DNA from: Aminiphilus circumscriptus DSM 16581
Lineage (GTDB): Bacteria > Synergistota > Synergistia > Synergistales > Aminiphilaceae
Assembly: GCF_000526375.1 (NCBI RefSeq)
Contig: NZ_JAFY01000005.1
Span: 496,001 to 560,000 of the forward strand
Direction of reading: 5' to 3'
DNA length: 64,000 nucleotides
A program made the position numbers and the translations under genes. Positions 43,919 to 51,896 of this stretch are shown here, in pieces; within the stretch, counting starts at the first letter, position 1, and each line of letters starts with the position of its first letter. A model generated the notes under the pieces. It saw only the letters and a program-made list of their open reading frames with translations. It was not told the origin of the DNA and did no database searches.

Positions 43919-44017
43919 ATGGAGCGAAACCGATACGGTCTCAACCATCCTACCGGAATACCCTTTTCTTCTCCCGCCGACCGGAGAAACCCGCATGGTG
44001 CGGAGAAGGAGGAAACT

Positions 44018-44551
44018 GTGTATTCCAAAGAGGACCAACGCACTCGAATTCTGGTGGAGGGAGCCGTGCTGTGCGGACTTTCGGTGGCGCTTTCCTACGT
44101 AAAACTTTGGCAATTGCCTCAGGGCGGTTCCATCACCCTTGAAAATCTGCCGCTTTTTATGTACGCCTATCGCCACGGATTGAAAGCGGGAGTGCTCGCC
44201 GGAGGGATGTCCGGACTTCTGCAACTGTCGCTCGGAGGCTACATGGTACACCCTATCCAAGCGCTTTTGGACTATCCGCTGGCCTTTGCCGCTCTGGCTT
44301 CGGCATCTTTCGTCCGCAAACCCTTTTGGGCAGGACTCGCCATCGGCACCTTCGCCCGGTTTCTCTGCCACTTCCTTTCGGGCGTCGTTTTTTTTGCAAG
44401 CTATGCTCCCGAAGGGACGCCCGTATGGCTCTATTCCGCCATCTACAACGGGAGCTTCATGGTTCCCGCGCTCGTTCTGAATATCGCCCTCGGCCATTTC
44501 CTCCTGCCTCGGCTTGCGCGTCTTCCCGGCTGGAGTAAGGCGGGGCATTGA
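44018..44551 (+). CDS. thiT: ECF transporter thiamine-binding S component ThiT
   Basis: The ~178-aa protein has six membrane helices and the ThiT block GGSITLENLPLFMYAYRHG followed by LGGYMVHPIQALLDYPLAF, which forms the thiamine pocket. It needs a shared ECF energizing module, not encoded in this window. The GTG at 44018 has AAGGAGG 6 nt upstream and lies about 100 nt after the TPP riboswitch, which confirms the substrate. The CheX-like gene follows after 52 nt. Confidence 0.9.
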   Translation: MYSKEDQRTRILVEGAVLCGLSVALSYVKLWQLPQGGSITLENLPLFMYAYRHGLKAGVLAGGMSGLLQLSLGGYMVHPIQALLDYPLAFAALASASFVRKPFWAGLAIGTFARFLCHFLSGVVFFASYAPEGTPVWLYSAIYNGSFMVPALVLNIALGHFLLPRLARLPGWSKAGH

Positions 44552-44603
44552 ATACGGATCAGGTGGCAAGACGCCCCTGTTTCCCTGAGGAGGGTTTTTC
44601 CCG

Positions 44604-45119
44604 TTGAAACAGGACAAACGGTATATAGGGCGTCTCCATTCACTCGTCAACGCCTTTGGCGTGAGCATGATCAAGATCAGTGAAAAAGTGGGCGTATCGC
44701 TGACCTTCAACAAAGGGGGCGTCTGCCTCGGTATCAACGCGCCGGGGAGCCGGGTGGCGGCACTCCTCTCCCTCTACGGAGAAGGGGCTCATGGAACGAT
44801 CACCTTCTTTCTCAGCGAAAAAGCCTTCGCGTCCTACGTGAACGGAATGACGGGAGGCATGCTCTTTCCGGATCCGGAAGAACCCGTCGCGGTGAGCGTG
44901 GCAGGCGAACTCGCCAATATGGTGAGCGGAAACGCCCTGACCACTTTGAGTGAAAGAGGCTTTTCCGGTCTGGACATCACGCCGCCTCAACTCTTCGTCG
45001 GCACCAACATCAAGTCCCTAAAGCTACCCGAGGACAAGATGGACACGTTTACCCTCCCGTTTTATGTCGGAAACGACCGAGAGAGCATCGTCCACCAAGT
45101 ACTTCTCTTCCGAAAATGA
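44604..45119 (+). CDS. CheX-like chemotaxis phosphatase, second copy
   Basis: The 171-aa paralogue of the protein at 137-622 shares NAPGSRVAALLSLYG, the FASYVNGMTGGM block and the phosphatase signature SVAGELANMVSG plus TPP. The start is a TTG at 44604 with GAGGAGGG about 11 nt upstream. It follows thiT and could be in the same transcript, an odd partnership. A strong palindrome ends it. Function follows CheX by motif; its partner is unknown. Confidence 0.7.
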   Translation: MKQDKRYIGRLHSLVNAFGVSMIKISEKVGVSLTFNKGGVCLGINAPGSRVAALLSLYGEGAHGTITFFLSEKAFASYVNGMTGGMLFPDPEEPVAVSVAGELANMVSGNALTTLSERGFSGLDITPPQLFVGTNIKSLKLPEDKMDTFTLPFYVGNDRESIVHQVLLFRK

Positions 45120-45200
45120 GCGTTCCCTCGCTTTTCAGCGATACGACCGGTAAAGTCGTTCGGGGGGATCCTGCGTTTTCCCCACCTTCCACAATAAAAA

Positions 45201-45238
45201 CAAAGAAGGGAAAGGCCCGCGGGCCTTTCCCTTCTTTG
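45201..45238 (+). terminator. 38-bp perfect palindrome after the CheX-like gene
   Basis: CAAAGAAGGGAAAGGCCCG is followed by its exact complement. It lies 82 nt past the stop, upstream of a MITE. The inner part is G/C-rich, and the distal arm ends in TTCTTTG. Confidence 0.65.
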
Positions 45239-45286
45239 GTGTGCACGCCTTCCTTGAAAATCTTCGCTCAAAAACGCATATTCCTG

Positions 45287-45386
45287 GGAATCTCTGAATA
45301 AGGCTGCGTCAGCCCCGCAGGGCGCCTCGCAGAGCCTGATGCGACTCGAGTCAAGGGAAAGCGAAAGGTCTTTATTCAGAGATTCC
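45287..45386 (-). repeat. MITE copy 5
   Basis: A 100-bp copy has near-perfect inverted ends GGAATCTCTGAATAA and TTATTCAGAGATTCC. CCTG occurs on both sides (45283-45286 and 45387-45390), a clean 4-bp target duplication. It ends 8 bp from the pssA stop codon. Confidence 0.9.
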
Positions 45387-45393
45387 CCTGTTC

Positions 45394-46134
45394 TTATCCC
45401 TCGCGATGCTCCACCTCGGCATTTCCATCCACTTCGAGGCTGAGCCATGCTCCCCAATCGAAACGGAGAAGGCCACTCGCCACGTAGAGAAGGATTCCCG
45501 CAAGGGGGGCCTTTTCTCGAAGCGTGATGAACAGCACCGCCACAAAGGTCGTGAGGAAGGTCACTTTCATCCTGTTGACATTGCCTTTCCGCAGTTTCTT
45601 CAGGTTGCCATAGGGAACCGTCGATACCATGAGGATCGCCGTTCCCACGGTGATGAGCGCCATTACCAGAGGCGGCAGGGAGAATTCCGCCATGGCGAAG
45701 GAAGCGACGAAAAGCCCTCCCGCAGGAATCGGAAGTCCCTGAAAGGAACCCGGCACGTGCATGACGTTGAAGCGGGCGAGCCGCAAGGCGCCGCACAGCG
45801 CGAAAAACGCTGCGACAAGAGCTCCCGTGACGCCGAGAAAGCCGTGCAGGTACGCCCCATAGACGATCAGGCCCGGCGCAACGCCGAAACTGACCACGTC
45901 GGCAAGGCTGTCAAGCTCCATGCCGAAGGCGCTGCTGCCTCCGAGGCTTCGAGCCATTTTCCCGTCCATGTAGTCGAAAAAGACCGCGGCGAAAACCAAC
46001 CACGCTGCGGGAACGAATTTCCCGTGAATCACCATGACCAGGGACAACATACCGCAGAGAAGGTTGCCGCTGGTAATCATGTTGGGAATAATCTTCGTGA
46101 AGGGAACACCTCGAACGTGCCTATTCTTTTTCAT
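45394..46134 (-). CDS. pssA: CDP-diacylglycerol-serine O-phosphatidyltransferase
   Basis: The 246-aa membrane enzyme makes phosphatidylserine. It carries the CDP-alcohol phosphotransferase motif D-G-x2-A-R-x8-G-x3-D-x3-D, seen as DGKMARSLGG then FGMELDSLAD, near the N-terminus, and about seven helices. The gene starts 14 nt inside the end of psd, which encodes the next step. A MITE sits just past the stop and may now shape the mRNA 3' end. Confidence 0.92.
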   Translation of the reverse strand: MKKNRHVRGVPFTKIIPNMITSGNLLCGMLSLVMVIHGKFVPAAWLVFAAVFFDYMDGKMARSLGGSSAFGMELDSLADVVSFGVAPGLIVYGAYLHGFLGVTGALVAAFFALCGALRLARFNVMHVPGSFQGLPIPAGGLFVASFAMAEFSLPPLVMALITVGTAILMVSTVPYGNLKKLRKGNVNRMKVTFLTTFVAVLFITLREKAPLAGILLYVASGLLRFDWGAWLSLEVDGNAEVEHREG

Positions 46135-46750
46135 TGCGTACCACCCCCAGAGCCGTCTCGCCGGCCTTCACCTTCTGTCCGACCGATACGACGCAACGCA
46201 CGGCGGAGGGGAGATAAAGATCGACTTTTGAACCGAATTGTATCATCCCGTATCTTTCGCCTCGGGTCAAGTGCTGCCCTCGACGAGCCCTGCAGACGAT
46301 ACGGCGGGCCAAAAGCCCCGCAATCTGCACGACCAGTGCGGGCCCCGCCGCAGTCTCCATTCCCAGACAAAAACGTTCGTTCTCCGCGGACGCTTTGGGA
46401 CCGTAGGCCACCCATTTCTTTCCAGGCATATACTGAAGATACGTCACTTCTCCGTCCCAGGGGACACGATTCACGTGTACATCCAAGGGGGACATGAACA
46501 CGCCCACGCGCGTCGCCCTCCCCGTGAAGGGATGCTCCGTCACCTCCACTTCAACCACTCTGCCATCCGCAGGACTCACCCACAGAGCCGGATTCTCCGG
46601 AGGCCTTCTCTCGGGGTCCCGATAAAACCACAGAAGAAAACACAACACGGCAAGAAACACCGCAGACAGAGCGGGAGAGACGAACCATCCCCCGAGGGAC
46701 ATGAAGAGCATTCCTCCGATGGCGGGCAGGCCCTCCCTTGCAATGCGCAC
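46121..46750 (-). CDS. psd: phosphatidylserine decarboxylase
   Basis: The 209-aa proenzyme matures by self-cleavage at the Gly-Ser of FGSKVDLYLP, leaving a pyruvoyl group that decarboxylates phosphatidylserine to phosphatidylethanolamine. SPADGRVV and SPLDVHVNRVPWDG are family blocks, and the N-terminus has a membrane segment. The GTG at 46750 uses an AGGAGG site that is coded by the Glu codons at the end of gyrA, 4 nt upstream. It overlaps pssA. Confidence 0.92.
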   Translation of the reverse strand: MRIAREGLPAIGGMLFMSLGGWFVSPALSAVFLAVLCFLLWFYRDPERRPPENPALWVSPADGRVVEVEVTEHPFTGRATRVGVFMSPLDVHVNRVPWDGEVTYLQYMPGKKWVAYGPKASAENERFCLGMETAAGPALVVQIAGLLARRIVCRARRGQHLTRGERYGMIQFGSKVDLYLPSAVRCVVSVGQKVKAGETALGVVRNEKE

Positions 46751-46753
46751 GGC

Positions 46754-49204
46754 CTATTCCTCCTCTTCTTCTTCGGCACGGATGATGCTTGCGTCGGCCA
46801 CCTCATCCCCCTCGTCGAGGCGGACCACGATCGGTCCCGTCGCCTCTCTGCTCAGGATCGGAATATCCTCCGCCGCCAGACGCACCATGCGTCCCCGGTT
46901 GGAAATGAGCAGAATTTCGTCCTTTTCGGCGGCACCCCAGGAACCCACGAGAAGCCCCGTCTTGGCTCCCAGGCGCATGGCGCGTACCCCTCCACCGCCG
47001 CGATGATGGGGAGTGAATTCCTCAAAGGGCGTCCGCTTGCCGAGCCCTTTTTCATTGATCAGCAAAAGATCCGTTCCGGCCTGCACCACATCGCACCCGA
47101 CCACGACATCGCCTTCGTCCAGGCGGATGCCCCGCACGCCCCTGGCCTGCCGCCCCAGAGGACGGAATTCGTTTTCGGGGACCCGGAGGGCTTGCCCGGA
47201 AGCGGTGACGAAGAGCAGATCCTCCTCACCGGAGGTGCACCGAACTCTCGCGATGGCATCTCCCGAATCCAGCGACAGGACCCGCCGCCCTGCCCTGGTG
47301 ATGTTCTCCAGCTCCGTCACGGGCATGCGCTTCGCCACCCCCTGGCGCGTGATGAAGAAGACGAACCGTGCTCCGGAAAGACGGCTGTCTCGGAGAGCCA
47401 CCACCTTCTCGTCCTCTTCGAGCGAGATGAAGGAACTCACGGGCTTTCCCTTTCCGGACCTCGGCTGGGGAATCATGTGTCCCCGGATGGCAAAGACCCG
47501 CCCCTTGGTGGTGAAGAGGAAGAGATCCCGATGCGTGGTGGTGACGGTCACGAGAGAAATCTCGTCCTCTTCCTTGGGCGTCGCTCCCTTCACGCCCTTT
47601 CCGCCCCGATTCTGCAGGCGGTATTCCTCGAGCATCATCCGGCGCAGATAGTTGTCCCGGGAAAGGACAACCACGATTTCTTTCTCCGGAATGAGATCCT
47701 CCATGGAGACATCTTCCATGGCATCCAGAATCTCCGTCCTCCGGGGGTTGCCGAAACGCGCCTTCACATCCTCGATCTCTTCCTTCACGACCCCGTCGAG
47801 CACCTTGGGATTCGCGAGGATGGAGCGGTACATCTCGATGTCACCGAGGAGTTGCGCATATTCTTCCTCCAGCTTGTGGCGCTCCAGACCGGTGAGGCGC
47901 TGCAGGCGCATGTCGAGAATCGCCTGAGCCTGCGGCTCGGAGAATCCGAGACGATCCGTCAATCCCTGGCGGGCCTCGTTCGGATCCTTGGACCCGCGCA
48001 CCACCGCGATGACCTCTTCGATGATATCCAGTGCTTTAAGTAACCCCTCCACGATATGCGCTCTCGCCTCGGCCTTGCGGAGGCGGTAGGCGGTGCGCCG
48101 GCGGACCACGTTGCGACGGTGGGAGAGAAACACCTTGAGCATCTCCAGGAGCGGCAATTCCCTCGGCTGGCCGTCCACGAGAGCCAGATTGATGACGCCG
48201 TAGGTGGTCTGGAGTTGAGTCCGTGAATAAAGCTGCCGCAACGCCACCTGGGAATCCATATCCCGATTGACCTCGAGAACGATGCGCAGCCCTCTGCGAT
48301 CCGATTCATCCCTGATGTCGGTGATGCCATCCAGGTGTTTTTCCTGAACGCCTCTGACAATCGCCTCTATGAGGTTGGTCTTGTTCACCATATAAGGGAT
48401 CTCGGTGATGACAATGGCTTTTTTCCCCCGCTTGACATCCTCGACGTGGGTCTTGCCGCGGACGGAAATTCTGCCGCGGCCCGTCCGGTAGGCCTCGACG
48501 ATACCGTCCCGGCCGAGAATCTCGCCTCCCGTGGGAAAGTCGGGACCGGGCAGAAAATGCAGCAGTTCTCCCAGTTCCACGTCCTCATGATCGAGCATGT
48601 AGCAGAGCGCGTCCGCCACCTCCGTGAGGTTGTGGGGGGGTATGTTCGTGGCCATCCCCACGGCGATACCCGTGGAACCGTTCACGAGGAGATTTGGAAT
48701 GCGCGAGGGAAGCACCAGCGGCTCCTTGAGAGAGTCGTCGAAGTTCGGCCCCCAGTCAACGGTTTCCTCGTCGATATTCTCGAGCATTTCCTCCCCCAGG
48801 GCGGAGAGGCGTGCCTCCGTGTAGCGCATGGCTGCGGGAGGATCCCCGTCGATGGAACCGAAATTTCCCTGACCATCCACGAGGGGATAGCGCATGCTGA
48901 AATCCTGGGCCAGGCGAGCCATGGTATCGTAAATCGCCGAATCGCTGTGGGGATGGTACTTTCCCATGGTCTCTCCAACGACGCGGGCGGATTTCTTGTA
49001 GGCTTGATTGTGGCGAAGCCCCAGTTCGAGCATGGCGTAGAGCACGCGACGCTGAACCGGCTTGAGACCGTCCCGTGCATCCGGAAGAGCGCGACCGACA
49101 ATGACGCTCATGGCGTAATCGAGGTAGCTGTGCTTGATCTCCTCTTCCAGAGGCAGGGGAACCACCGTGCCGAAATCCAATCGGCCACCCAACAGTTCCG
49201 ACAT
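46754..49204 (-). CDS. gyrA: DNA gyrase subunit A
   Basis: The 816-aa subunit contains the breakage-reunion domain with the active-site Tyr in [11 protein letters not shown] and GDPPAAMR before it. Its C-terminal beta-pinwheel starts at the GyrA box [10 protein letters not shown], which separates gyrase from topoisomerase IV. It ends in a run of Glu codons. The ATG at 49204 has GAGGAACG upstream. It forms the first gene of gyrA-psd-pssA; gyrB is not in the window. Confidence 0.95.
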   Translation of the reverse strand: MSELLGGRLDFGTVVPLPLEEEIKHSYLDYAMSVIVGRALPDARDGLKPVQRRVLYAMLELGLRHNQAYKKSARVVGETMGKYHPHSDSAIYDTMARLAQDFSMRYPLVDGQGNFGSIDGDPPAAMRYTEARLSALGEEMLENIDEETVDWGPNFDDSLKEPLVLPSRIPNLLVNGSTGIAVGMATNIPPHNLTEVADALCYMLDHEDVELGELLHFLPGPDFPTGGEILGRDGIVEAYRTGRGRISVRGKTHVEDVKRGKKAIVITEIPYMVNKTNLIEAIVRGVQEKHLDGITDIRDESDRRGLRIVLEVNRDMDSQVALRQLYSRTQLQTTYGVINLALVDGQPRELPLLEMLKVFLSHRRNVVRRRTAYRLRKAEARAHIVEGLLKALDIIEEVIAVVRGSKDPNEARQGLTDRLGFSEPQAQAILDMRLQRLTGLERHKLEEEYAQLLGDIEMYRSILANPKVLDGVVKEEIEDVKARFGNPRRTEILDAMEDVSMEDLIPEKEIVVVLSRDNYLRRMMLEEYRLQNRGGKGVKGATPKEEDEISLVTVTTTHRDLFLFTTKGRVFAIRGHMIPQPRSGKGKPVSSFISLEEDEKVVALRDSRLSGARFVFFITRQGVAKRMPVTELENITRAGRRVLSLDSGDAIARVRCTSGEEDLLFVTASGQALRVPENEFRPLGRQARGVRGIRLDEGDVVVGCDVVQAGTDLLLINEKGLGKRTPFEEFTPHHRGGGGVRAMRLGAKTGLLVGSWGAAEKDEILLISNRGRMVRLAAEDIPILSREATGPIVVRLDEGDEVADASIIRAEEEEEE

Positions 49205-49311
49205 GAACGTTCCTCCTCGTTTCCTCACCGCGGTTTTTCCGCACGGAACGACGACAACCGATTTTTGGTGAAGAAAGGGCCTTCACCTCTCGTTTTCCGT
49301 CGCATCGAACG

Positions 49312-49343
49312 TACAAAAAGAGAAAAACGACGGAAATCCGTCG
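49312..49343 (-). terminator. terminator between nitroreductase and gyrA
   Basis: CGACGGA pairs with TCCGTCG across a short loop, and on the minus strand TTTTTCTCTTTTT follows. An extended -10 (TGGTATAAT, minus strand, 49369-49377) lies upstream of it, so it could instead act as an attenuator in the gyrA leader. Confidence 0.6.
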
Positions 49344-49405
49344 CTTTTCGCGCTTGGATCAATATCTCATTATACCACGTACACTCGTCGTTCTTCTTTC
49401 GGAGG

Positions 49406-49933
49406 TTACCAACCGTTCCAGTGTGCCGCGCCCTCGTCGATTCCTTCGTGAGGCTCCTTCACTTCGTCGGGATAGCCGAGGACAGCAATCCCGAGAACGG
49501 AAATTGCTCCGGGAATACCGAGAATCAGCCGAAGCGCCTGTTCTCTCTCGGGAGAATGGTGGACCCCAAGCCAAACACTCCCCAGATCGAGAGCTTTGGC
49601 CGCCACAAGGATGTTCTCCATGGCAGCGGAACAATCCTCCTCCCAATAAATCCGTGCAAATTCGTTCTTTTCGGGTTCGCCGCAAACCACGATTGCGAGG
49701 GGCGCACGAAAAAGCATCTTCCCGTAGGGGTGCGCCCCCGCAAGTGCATCGAGCTTCGCCCGATCATCCACCACCACGAAATGCCATGGCCTGCTTCCTG
49801 CCGCCGTCGGAGCCGCGCAGGCGCACTCCAGCAGCAGGTCGATCTTTTCCCGTTCCACCGGCTGAGAAGTGTATTTCCGAATGCTGCGTCTCCCAAGAAT
49901 GGCGGCAACGGCCGCATGCTCCCGCATGGACAT
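49406..49933 (-). CDS. nitroreductase-family FMN oxidoreductase
   Basis: The 175-aa flavoprotein has the FMN-binding start RRSIRKYTSQPVE, PTAAGSRPWHFVVV and the C-terminal VLGIAVLGYPDE block. It probably reduces nitro compounds, quinones or a specific metabolite with NAD(P)H; substrate is unknown. AAGGAGGAAG precedes the ATG at 49933. It follows the folate transporter gene by 36 nt, probably in one transcript, and ends at a hairpin terminator. Confidence 0.85.
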   Translation of the reverse strand: MSMREHAAVAAILGRRSIRKYTSQPVEREKIDLLLECACAAPTAAGSRPWHFVVVDDRAKLDALAGAHPYGKMLFRAPLAIVVCGEPEKNEFARIYWEEDCSAAMENILVAAKALDLGSVWLGVHHSPEREQALRLILGIPGAISVLGIAVLGYPDEVKEPHEGIDEGAAHWNGW

Positions 49934-49969
49934 ATCCTCTTCCTCCTTGTTTGTCGTTTGTCTGTTCGC

Positions 49970-50503
49970 CTAACCGCAGCGTGGGGCCGGAAAAAGTCGG
50001 ACTCTTCGCAAAAGAATATCCGCTCCTGCGGCATACAACGGAATATGGATCATCGCCGCAATCACACGTCCCGGAAAAAGCGCCGCGAAGGGAAGGCCGA
50101 AGAGGTTTTGAAGAAACCAGGGAACCAGAAACGTCGAGACGAGAATCTGCCCGGAGGCCACCGCCAGAAAAAGCCTCCAGAAGCAGCGCCCGGAGGCCAT
50201 CCTGAAGACGACGGCGGGAAGAAAGCCGGAAAGTGCGGCGGCAAAGGTGAAATGGGGCATGTACGGCCCCATGGGATTGATCCAGTAACCCAGGAGGTCT
50301 CCGAGAGCCCCTACAATCGCCCCCGCAAGGGGACCCATGCTGACGCCCGCAAAAAAGACGGGAAACGTGCCGAAACCGAGGCGGATTCCCTCGACCGGCC
50401 CGATGGCGATACGGATGCTCGCGACGCGAGCCAAAACAATGTTGAGACTCACGAAAAGGGCCAGCAGCACGAGTTCTCTCGTGGTCAATCTCTGTTCATT
50501 CAC
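49970..50503 (-). CDS. ECF transporter S component, folate (FolT) type
   Basis: The 177-aa protein has about six helices. EGIRLGFGTFPVFFAGVSMGP followed by VGALGDLLGYWINPMGPYMP, taken as two short blocks, matches FolT-like S components that bind folates and use the shared ECF module. The GTG at 50503 has AAAGGAGG upstream, and an extra 27 residues in frame are unlikely. The leader has two competing hairpins, but no known riboswitch could be assigned. Other ECF substrates cannot be excluded. Confidence 0.75.
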   Translation of the reverse strand: MNEQRLTTRELVLLALFVSLNIVLARVASIRIAIGPVEGIRLGFGTFPVFFAGVSMGPLAGAIVGALGDLLGYWINPMGPYMPHFTFAAALSGFLPAVVFRMASGRCFWRLFLAVASGQILVSTFLVPWFLQNLFGLPFAALFPGRVIAAMIHIPLYAAGADILLRRVRLFPAPRCG

Positions 50504-50605
50504 AGGCGATCCTCCTTTCCGTTCGCCGGAGAGACCTTCGGCGGCTCTCCTCTTCGTTGTTCTCCGGGGCGGACGAAAAAACACCGCCTTGCCCTCCGGA
50601 TTGTA

Positions 50606-50611
50606 ATTATA
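50606..50611 (-). promoter_or_regulatory. -10 element for the folT-nitroreductase transcript
   Basis: A perfect TATAAT on the minus strand lies about 100 nt before the folT start. No convincing -35 was seen at the normal distance. Confidence 0.4.
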
Positions 50612-50709
50612 GAACGTTTACCCCGGAAACGCATCTCTCGACAACACGCAATGGCGCCGACCGCAACAAACGAGGACAACGGACTTCCGACTCCGCATCT
50701 CTCCCCTGC

Positions 50710-50718
50710 TGGTATAAT
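50710..50718 (+). promoter_or_regulatory. extended -10 promoter of gpsA
   Basis: TGGTATAAT (TG-n-TATAAT) lies 75 nt before the gpsA start. Extended -10 promoters need little -35 similarity, and none is visible. Confidence 0.5.
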
Positions 50719-50793
50719 GGTCTTGTTTCGGCGACAACGCTTCTTCCACAAAGAGCACGATGTCACCGAATCCAATAAAGGAGGAAAACGTTC

Positions 50794-51825
50794 ATGGCCA
50801 ATCTGTCCGTATTCGGAGCGGGAAGCTGGGGAACCGCTTTCGCCCATCTCGCCTCGTCCCGTGGGCATAATGTCTGTCTGTGGTGCCGACGTCCCCAACA
50901 AGCCAGAGCCATCGCGACGTCGGGGAGAAATCCCGACTATCTCGAGGATATTCCGCTCAGTCCGAATCTGCTTCCGACAGGGAATCTCGCCGAAGCGGCG
51001 ATCTTTGCCGAAAGATGGGTTTTTGCCGTTCCCGCCCAATCGTTTCGGGAGTTGGCAGGCAAGCTCCGGCCACTCGCCCCGCGGAACGTCCGGGTCTGCA
51101 ATCTCGCCAAAGGCTTCGAAATCACCACAGGAAAGGCAATGAGCCAGGTCTGTCACGAGACGCTTCCCATGGCCGTGTACAGCGTGCTCTCCGGTCCGTG
51201 TCACGCGGAGGAAGTTGTTCAGGGACTTCCTACCGCAGTGGTCGTCGCTTCGGCACTTTTCGAGGAAGCCTTCGAATGGCAGGTACTCCTCACGGGAAAT
51301 ACTTTCCGTGTCTACACGAACGAGGACGTGACGGGCGTGGAGATCGGCGGTGCCGTGAAAAACGTGGTGGCCATCGCCGCAGGCATAACCCAAGGTATGG
51401 GATTGGGAGACAACGCCGTGGCCGCACTCGCCACGCGAGGACTCGCGGAAATCCTCCGTCTGGGAGCCCGCCTGGGCGCGAACCCGCTCACCCTCACGGG
51501 ACTCGCCGGTGTCGGCGACCTCATGACCACCTGCTACAGCCGCCACTCCAGAAATTTCCGCCTGGGCTTCTCCGTCGGCAAAGGAATGCCACCAGGAGAG
51601 GCACTCCTTCGGTTGGGCCAAGTGGCCGAAGGATATTACACGGCCCAGGCACTCCGGGAACACGCCGACTCCTTCGGCGTGGAACTTCCCATCGTCGAGG
51701 GCGTGTTCCGTATTCTCCACGAGAACGCAGCCCCCCGGGATATTCTGGACGAACTTCTTCTGCGGGATCCGAAACCCGAACTCTCTCCGGAACTGCTCTG
51801 GGGCGGCAGGGAGACGGGCGCCTGA
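50794..51825 (+). CDS. gpsA: glycerol-3-phosphate dehydrogenase [NAD(P)+]
   Basis: The 343-aa enzyme makes sn-glycerol 3-phosphate for phospholipids from dihydroxyacetone phosphate. The dinucleotide loop is FGAGSWGTAFAH. The catalytic Lys is in GGAVKNVVAIAAG, and TGLAGVGDLMTTC is a family block. AAAGGAGG sits before the ATG at 50794. It precedes the subtilase gene by 71 nt and complements pssA/psd in lipid synthesis. Confidence 0.94.
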   Translation: MANLSVFGAGSWGTAFAHLASSRGHNVCLWCRRPQQARAIATSGRNPDYLEDIPLSPNLLPTGNLAEAAIFAERWVFAVPAQSFRELAGKLRPLAPRNVRVCNLAKGFEITTGKAMSQVCHETLPMAVYSVLSGPCHAEEVVQGLPTAVVVASALFEEAFEWQVLLTGNTFRVYTNEDVTGVEIGGAVKNVVAIAAGITQGMGLGDNAVAALATRGLAEILRLGARLGANPLTLTGLAGVGDLMTTCYSRHSRNFRLGFSVGKGMPPGEALLRLGQVAEGYYTAQALREHADSFGVELPIVEGVFRILHENAAPRDILDELLLRDPKPELSPELLWGGRETGA

Positions 51826-51896
51826 AAAGAACTCCTCCAACGCGAACGGACAGAAACACCCGTTGCGGATCCTTTAACGGAAAGGATTTGATCTCC

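Noticed and set aside
43802-44017. Extended thiT coding region starting at 43802
   Set aside because: The extra residues lie over the TPP riboswitch, while GTG 44018 has a strong ribosome binding site and gives the normal family length.
50504-50620. Tetrahydrofolate riboswitch before the FolT-like gene
   Set aside because: GCCGCCGAA occurs, but the remaining conserved core could not be matched, so only an unassigned structured leader is reported.
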